A stretch of DNA of 26,493 bases from positions 3,615 to 30,107 of the forward strand of contig DDCX01000030.1 of the NCBI GenBank assembly GCA_002336475.1, written 5' to 3'. Below, in pieces: positions 22,675-26,493 of this stretch (positions are counted from its first letter, which is position 1; each line of letters begins with the position of its first letter). Under the pieces are notes generated by a model. That model was not told the origin of the DNA and ran no database searches. It saw nothing but the letters and a program-made list of their open reading frames with translations. Source of the DNA: Flavobacteriales bacterium UBA1995. Its GTDB lineage: Bacteria; Bacteroidota; Bacteroidia; Flavobacteriales_D; Sanyastnellaceae. Both the position numbers and the translations under genes were made by a program.

Positions 22675-23324
22675 CAAATGAGGCGATTGTCTGCAAAGCT
22701 AAAATGTCCCATGCCAGCAATGATGATGTGATCGAGAATAGGCATATCCAAGGACTTTCCAGAAGCGCAAAGGTCGCCCGTCAACTTGCGATCGGCTGCA
22801 CTGGGATTGGGATTCCCGCTGGGATGGTTGTGAATGAGCACCATGGCTGCTGCCCTCACAGCGAGCCCTTTGCGAAACACCACCTTGGGATCGACCACTG
22901 TCCCGGATTGTCCACCCCTTGAAATCAACAAATCCGCGATGGGTGCATTGGCACGGGACAAAGCCAACGCCCAGAATTCTTCCACCTCCAGATCCACGAG
23001 TCTTGGTCTAAACCGCGTGACGATTTCTTGGGCACAGGTAATGCGCATGAGCGGCGCTGCCTTTCTGCTCATTCGCCTGCGGCCCAACTCCATGGCTGCG
23101 CCAATCATAACGGCTCGTGCATCACCAATGCCATGCATAGACCTGAGCCTCAGGAGGTCGCACCGCCCCAAAGCATGTAAATCGCCATCGACCTCCGTCA
23201 GCACGCGCTGTGCGACCGCGGTGGCATCTTCACCCTGTGTGCCACTGCCCACCATGATGGCGACAAGCTCCGCATCACTGAGTGCGCCCACACCTTCAAC
23301 GATGGCCCTTTCTCTTGGCCGCAT
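22674..23324 (-). CDS. radC: RadC family JAMM/MPN domain protein
   Basis: This protein has an N-terminal helical/HhH part (RPRERAIVEGVGALSDAELVAI, then LRSMHGIGDARAVMIGAAMELGRR) and a C-terminal JAMM domain with HNHPSGNPNPSAAD, giving the His-x-His-x(10)-Asp metal motif. RadC is a conserved bacterial protein whose enzymatic role is unsettled and which is probably a metal-dependent hydrolase. I list the ATG at 23324 (216 aa). A GTG at 23369 would add 15 residues but lies against the U tract of the rpsT terminator. Family members usually have about ten residues before PRE, so the longer form remains possible. The wecB ATG overlaps its stop. Confidence 0.9.
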   Translation of the reverse strand: MRPRERAIVEGVGALSDAELVAIMVGSGTQGEDATAVAQRVLTEVDGDLHALGRCDLLRLRSMHGIGDARAVMIGAAMELGRRRMSRKAAPLMRITCAQEIVTRFRPRLVDLEVEEFWALALSRANAPIADLLISRGGQSGTVVDPKVVFRKGLAVRAAAMVLIHNHPSGNPNPSAADRKLTGDLCASGKSLDMPILDHIIIAGMGHFSFADNRLI

Positions 23325-23369
23325 TACCTCATCGCATTTGAAGAAAGTGGAGTGTCCGATGTGTTCCAC

Positions 23370-23396
23370 AAAAAAAGGAGGCCGAAGCCTCCTTTT
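23370..23396 (-). terminator. Intrinsic terminator downstream of rpsT
   Basis: On the minus strand a perfect 10-bp stem (AAAAGGAGGC / GCCTCCTTTT) with a cUUCGg tetraloop is followed by seven Ts. It separates rpsT from the radC-wecB run. Confidence 0.92.
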
Positions 23397-23432
23397 AAAA
23401 AATCTTGATTGGCCTTCATGGGGCCAAAGTGA

Positions 23433-23690
23433 TCAACCTTTTACAGTGTCCAAGTGGCGGGCAAGGCTGCTTTTGAGGTTGCCTGCTTTGTTTTTGTGAA
23501 TGACGTTCTTCTTGGTGAGTCGGTCGATCAAAGACGCCACTTTTGGAAGCTGATCTTCGAGCTCCTTGGCATCGGTTGTAGCGCGATACTTCCGCAAAGC
23601 ATTCCGCATTGTTTTGTGGTAATAGCGGTTGCTGAGACGCTTGGCCTCGTTGGAGCGGATGCGCTTGAGGGCTGATTTATGGTTCGCCAT
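23433..23690 (-). CDS. rpsT: 30S ribosomal protein S20
   Basis: This 85-residue basic protein is S20, a primary 16S rRNA-binding protein of the small subunit. It begins MANHKSALKRIRSNEAKRLSN, typical of the family, and continues with long basic helices (YRATTDAKELEDQLPKVASLIDRLTKKNVIHKNKAGNLKSSLARHL). I chose the ATG at 23690; a seven-residue upstream extension (MPPQNAS) lies in the promoter leader. It is transcribed alone from its own promoter and stopped by a strong terminator. Confidence 0.98.
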   Translation of the reverse strand: MANHKSALKRIRSNEAKRLSNRYYHKTMRNALRKYRATTDAKELEDQLPKVASLIDRLTKKNVIHKNKAGNLKSSLARHLDTVKG

Positions 23691-23708
23691 GCTTGCGTTT
23701 TGGGGGGG

Positions 23709-23736
23709 CAAATATAGTCAACTGCTCCATGCGAAA
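23709..23736 (-). promoter_or_regulatory. rpsT: Promoter of rpsT
   Basis: A perfect -7 element TATATTTG (23716-23709 on the minus strand) has a TTTC -33-like box 16 nt upstream. The predicted leader is about 12 nt and carries a run of seven Cs. Only 4 bp separate the box from the stop of the lipoprotein gene. Confidence 0.65.
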
Positions 23737-23740
23737 CGAC

Positions 23741-24199
23741 TCAGTACCAAATCAAGTGTACTCGAATTGTTGTTGCGCCGTCTGATATGTCGGTTTCAGT
23801 GCGTTCTGAATCGATATGATCTTGGGGACTAAAGGGGAGTCCCAAGGCAATGAAATCCTGGGTAGTGGCCACGTCATCGTCGAAAACCGTAAACTCAAAA
23901 TCAGTATTAAAGTCTTCAACCTCAATATTTACCGCTACAAAATCCAAGTCTACTGGCAGGGCTGCATCTTGGGCAGTCCCTGAGGTGAAGAGCACGGATT
24001 GACTGGAGGCCACGCGCAGCTCGACGTATAGATCAGGAGGACCTTCATCGACGGTGTCTTCAAAATAATCGGGATCGGTGGCCAGAACCTCTACCCTGTC
24101 AATGACACATCTGGTGATGGGTTCGGGTTCTTTGCAACCTGAAAAAATCACACACAGCGTCAAGCAGATGGACGCAAAGTGAACGGCATTGGATTTCAT
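23741..24199 (-). CDS. Small lipoprotein, possibly with a C2-like beta domain
   Basis: This 152-residue protein has a lipoprotein signal (residues 1-21) with lipobox FSGC (Cys22), followed by KEPEP. The mature part is acidic and beta-rich, with PDLYVELRV, DFEFTVFDDD and TIRVHLIWY segments. This pattern of acidic loops between strands is reminiscent of calcium-binding C2-like domains seen in Bacteroidota lipoproteins; that is inference. It is probably outer-membrane or periplasmic. It has its own promoter about 105 nt upstream with a structured leader. No terminator is visible before rpsT begins. Confidence 0.75.
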   Translation of the reverse strand: MKSNAVHFASICLTLCVIFSGCKEPEPITRCVIDRVEVLATDPDYFEDTVDEGPPDLYVELRVASSQSVLFTSGTAQDAALPVDLDFVAVNIEVEDFNTDFEFTVFDDDVATTQDFIALGLPFSPQDHIDSERTETDISDGATTIRVHLIWY

Positions 24200-24233
24200 G
24201 CCCTCAATTTCCGAAAAAAGTTTGGGAAAGAGA

Positions 24234-24255
24234 GAAGGGCGCCTTCGCGCCCTTC
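24234..24255 (-). terminator. Strong GC hairpin in the lipoprotein leader (terminator or attenuator)
   Basis: A perfect 9-bp stem (24234-24242 with 24247-24255, 4-nt loop) is followed on the minus strand by a pyrimidine-rich CTCTCTTTCCC rather than a clean U run. It could end the 24363 transcript, or act as an attenuator, since a perfect -7 box lies between the two. Confidence 0.4.
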
Positions 24256-24303
24256 CTTCCTAACAATCTACTTGCCAATCGCCATTCCTAGCGATAGCTG
24301 TTG

Positions 24304-24334
24304 CAAATATACAAAGCTGCCTTCATGTGTGAAA
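24304..24334 (-). promoter_or_regulatory. Promoter of the 24199 lipoprotein gene
   Basis: TATATTTG (24311-24304 on the minus strand) is a perfect TAnnTTTG, with TTTC 19 nt upstream. The predicted transcript starts near 24297, leaving a leader of about 98 nt that holds two inverted repeats. This is the main content of the 163-bp gap 24200-24362. Confidence 0.6.
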
Positions 24335-24362
24335 ACACGTTATCACAGCCTTCTAATTCCGC

Positions 24363-24806
24363 TTACTTCTTGAAAATGAAGCGGGTAATGTAAAGTCCCT
24401 GGCCGTCGGGCTTTCCTGCATCGGACTCGACTCCGCTTACAACGAACTCAAGGCTCCATCCTGCTGCCACCATGTTATTGACCTTATCTGTGATCAATGC
24501 GTCGTTGGAAGCGATGTTCTGGAAGTTGATTCCGGCAGCGCTGAAAAAGTTGACCAACTTGGTTTCCTTGAACGCATCAACTTTCAGGTCCCCACGCTTC
24601 ACGTCACCCTGACCACTCTTCTTGCCGTCAATGCGCTCGGTGGTGGCAGCTTCGCTGTCGGCCTCTGAGGTAGTTTCGATGATGCGAGAACGCCCTACAC
24701 CGCCGGGAACAATGCTCTCAACAACTGTGACAATTTTATACTCTTGCGCCGCAGTATCGAGGCAAGTGAACAGGGCCAAGGCCCCGAGGAAAACCAATTT
24801 TTTCAT
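24363..24806 (-). CDS. Small secreted protein of unknown function
   Basis: This 147-residue protein has a signal peptide (MKKLVFLGALALFTCLDTAAQ, ~1-21). The mature part includes a charged, low-hydrophobicity stretch (about 40-75, with many Ser, Glu and Lys) and then a compact C-terminal part (VNNMVAAGWSLEFVVSGV, GLYITRFIFKK). The NNMVAAGWSLEFV pattern suggests a small conserved fold, but I do not recognise the family. Its leader is A/C-rich with a TAATTTTA box one mismatch from the -7 consensus. It lies downstream of the thioredoxin-like gene with a 60-bp gap and is probably a separate unit. Confidence 0.7.
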   Translation of the reverse strand: MKKLVFLGALALFTCLDTAAQEYKIVTVVESIVPGGVGRSRIIETTSEADSEAATTERIDGKKSGQGDVKRGDLKVDAFKETKLVNFFSAAGINFQNIASNDALITDKVNNMVAAGWSLEFVVSGVESDAGKPDGQGLYITRFIFKK

Positions 24807-24866
24807 GTTGTGAATGTGTTATGTGATCTAAAATTACTGCGCAAATCTGTTAAATGGCCGGATCGA

Positions 24867-25499
24867 TTAAATGATCCGAGACCCGACCAGAAGTTGAGTG
24901 GCTTCATCGAAGAATGCAACGCCCTTGTTTCTCGAATACCACTTTTGGACTTCGCCTGCAAAGACCCGGTATTCAGGTTTAGGGTCGGCCGCCTCCTTAT
25001 AGTCAGCGACCATATTTTGAGCTTCCTTCGGACGGGGGCCCCAATGGCCCAAAACCTTGCCTGCTGAATCTGCCACAATCCACATCGGAATAGACCGGCC
25101 ACCATTTGTCAGGAAATCACCGATGATTTGAGACGGAGCGTCGCGCAACACGACATCGAGTGGGACCTTGGCCCGCTCGGCCAATGCTCCAATCAAGGGC
25201 ACTGTTTGGGCGGCGTCGCCACACCAACTCTCGGTGATTAAAACCCAATGTTGCCCTTGAAGCGCGCCACTGTCCAAGATGGCATCGAGGGCTGGTGGCC
25301 ATTGGGCCGTCTTTCCTACCCTGTGCATTCTGAACGCATTGAGCCGGGTATATTCGGCCAACGCCTCCGATGGTTTTGGGCCACTGTGCGATTGCAATGC
25401 CACCCAGTCCTGCATGGCTTTAGCATAGGTCGGATAGGTCATGGCGTCTTTACGCCCACCGGTCCACCAGGCGTCCCAGCGGCTTCTCTCTTCGTTCAT
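24867..25499 (-). CDS. Thioredoxin-fold protein with WCGDA active-site region
   Basis: This 210-residue protein has an N-terminal helical part and a thioredoxin-like domain with VLITESWCGDAAQTVPLI (86-103), DVVLRDAP, FLTNGGRSIPMWIVAD (cis-Pro138) and GHWGPRPKEA. Only one cysteine (Cys93) occupies the usual CxxC position (CGDA), so it is unlikely to be a classical dithiol oxidoreductase. The pattern is a known Bacteroidota thioredoxin-family variant. I chose the ATG at 25499 because it overlaps the stop of the upstream oxidoreductase gene by 4 nt (ATGA), indicating translational coupling. A longer start at 25538 would overlap that gene more deeply. No signal peptide is present. Confidence 0.85.
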   Translation of the reverse strand: MNEERSRWDAWWTGGRKDAMTYPTYAKAMQDWVALQSHSGPKPSEALAEYTRLNAFRMHRVGKTAQWPPALDAILDSGALQGQHWVLITESWCGDAAQTVPLIGALAERAKVPLDVVLRDAPSQIIGDFLTNGGRSIPMWIVADSAGKVLGHWGPRPKEAQNMVADYKEAADPKPEYRVFAGEVQKWYSRNKGVAFFDEATQLLVGSRII

Positions 25500-26493
25500 A
25501 AGGATGCTCGCTTTGATTGACTCTGCCAAGAAATCCACGCCTCGGCCGCCACCCTTCCGGACCGCATCGCCCCTTCAAGCGAGGGCGCAAAAAACGCGTC
25601 TCCTGCTCCAAACACCCCGGCTTCAAGTTTCGGACCACTGGGGCGCTTTCCAACAGGGCTGGTTCGGGGCAATGCCCGATATATTGCAGCACTCCATTCA
25701 ACCCGCCCGCATTCTACCCCTGCCGCATCAAGCTCCTTGCGCATGGTTTCCAAGGCCTCCTTGGCAGTTTCGTCAGGCTCAAGCAGGCCGGTAACATTGA
25801 TGCGCCCCGCCCCTACTGCCCCTTCTAGGTCCTCCATGAAATGCAGGTTTGTCACCTTTTTGGCCCCGGGCACCAAACCAATCACCGGCTTTCCAAATGA
25901 GGGTGTCAGGGACTGAAACACAGCGTTGATACACCCGTTCCACTCGCCCATTGGATATCCCGGATGAAGTCCCGGTGCCGCAATGATGGCTCCTCGGTCC
26001 AAAGCCACTGGCTTTCCTTCCAATTCCAAGCTACCACTTGACCATGCGTTCACCTTGCACCCCAGCTTGATCTCAGTTCGATCCAGCCTAGAGGTCAACT
26101 GTTCCACAAGCGCCTGCATGCCCCTTTTGGGCCGCAAGACCTGCCCGTCCGCCAACATTCGCAAGGTGAATTGGAATTGAGCTGCAGGAGTTTGGAGTGC
26201 TCCCTCCAAAAAAATCCCTGAGAAAAAAGGTGCGAGAAAGCCCGTGATGAAGTTTTCAGAAAAACCCCACTGTTCCAAAAATATAGCTGTGCTCTTGTGC
26301 GCCCAGGGTCCCAAACTCTGCTGAGATGACGGCTGGTTTTGAGGGGAGGTGAAATGGCCGTTTTGAATGTCTTCGGCCTGGCAACCCTGAAGTTTGAAAA
26401 CAAGCCGCAAGACTTTTATCCGATCAGACCAGCTGCCGATACCGCTGGCCAATGTGGCCGGCAGCCAACCCCAAGCCCTGCGTGGATCGGCAA
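25496..26493 (-). CDS. FAD-dependent amine-oxidase/desaturase-like oxidoreductase (5' end outside window)
   Basis: The frame is open to the edge of the window, so 331 C-terminal residues are present and the N-terminal dinucleotide-binding motif is missing. The pattern resembles the flavin amine oxidase/phytoene-desaturase-like group: a helical cap region (DRIKVLRLVFKLQG), FLAPFFSGIFLE, a substrate-domain segment (LRPKRGMQALVEQL), AAPGLHPG, and the C-terminal FAD-binding signature FGAGDAFFAPSLEGAMRSGRVAAEAW. The substrate is not identifiable. A TTG at 26452 is not the true start, because family-like sequence continues upstream of it. It is coupled by an ATGA overlap to the thioredoxin-like gene. 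Confidence 0.8.
   Translation of the reverse strand, partial: ADPRRAWGWLPATLASGIGSWSDRIKVLRLVFKLQGCQAEDIQNGHFTSPQNQPSSQQSLGPWAHKSTAIFLEQWGFSENFITGFLAPFFSGIFLEGALQTPAAQFQFTLRMLADGQVLRPKRGMQALVEQLTSRLDRTEIKLGCKVNAWSSGSLELEGKPVALDRGAIIAAPGLHPGYPMGEWNGCINAVFQSLTPSFGKPVIGLVPGAKKVTNLHFMEDLEGAVGAGRINVTGLLEPDETAKEALETMRKELDAAGVECGRVEWSAAIYRALPRTSPVGKRPSGPKLEAGVFGAGDAFFAPSLEGAMRSGRVAAEAWISWQSQSKRASL

Noticed and set aside
24859..24878. Inverted repeat CGGATC/GATCCG at the end of the thioredoxin-like gene
   Set aside because: The stem is only 6 bp and no U run follows on the minus strand, so I do not call it a terminator.
1..26493. CRISPR arrays, tRNA/rRNA genes, insertion sequences, phage or defence genes
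   Set aside because: I looked for regular repeat-spacer patterns, cloverleaf-like segments, transposase motifs and long terminal repeats on both strands and saw none. The intergenic gaps are all under about 200 bp.

Overview
The window looks like a chromosomal segment of a moderately GC-rich Bacteroidota, probably in or near the Flavobacteriia or a related marine lineage. The evidence is TAnnTTTG-type -7 promoter elements, few Shine-Dalgarno sites, a probable type IX secretion (T9SS) C-terminal domain on a secreted hydrolase, a BatA-like protein, and several protein families typical of the phylum (TIGR02757/DUF2400, DUF3467, DUF7033-like deacetylase, WCGDA thioredoxin-like). I see no insertion sequence, phage gene, CRISPR array, tRNA or rRNA. 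Most of the window is ordinary, densely packed housekeeping sequence.

Layout. (a) 1-2798, plus strand: the C-terminal end of an M16 peptidase with extreme GC3, a secreted T9SS-type alpha/beta hydrolase, and two small secreted proteins of unknown function, with two clear intrinsic terminators. (b) 2890-5498, minus: a cysteine desulfurase and phosphoglucosamine mutase (glmM). (c) 5680-12309, plus: a tight run of eight genes: TPR protein, phosphosulfolactate synthase (comA-like), rhodanese, DUF368 polyprenyl-phosphate translocase, shikimate dehydrogenase (aroE), an unknown membrane protein, MurNAc-6-phosphate etherase (murQ) and an unknown acidic protein. (d) 12320-15229: a lipoprotein-tagged arsenate reductase/LMW-phosphatase homologue (minus), a fused MnmD methyltransferase-Nudix protein (plus) and a TIGR02757 protein (minus). 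(e) 15255-18701, plus: a BatA-like membrane protein and a dihydroorotase-family protein whose HxH metal motif is lost. (f) 23690-18716, minus: rpsT with its terminator, then radC, wecB, a polysaccharide-deacetylase-like protein, a small membrane protein, a YjjG-like HAD phosphatase and a DUF3467 protein. (g) 23741-26493, minus: a small lipoprotein with a structured leader, a small secreted protein, a thioredoxin-like protein and a 5'-truncated FAD oxidoreductase.

How the genes fit together. Envelope metabolism recurs: glmM (UDP-GlcNAc precursor), wecB (UDP-ManNAc), the deacetylase-like protein, murQ (peptidoglycan recycling) and the DUF368 lipid-carrier recycler. A sulfur theme links comA-like, rhodanese and cysteine desulfurase, and may bear on sulfonate or sulfonolipid chemistry, but this is inference. 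The most unusual items are the MnmD-Nudix fusion, the arsenate-reductase-like enzyme carrying a lipoprotein signal, the degenerate dihydroorotase, and perfect or near-perfect -7 boxes only 4 nt before three start codons. I found no convincing new multi-gene defence or mobile system.
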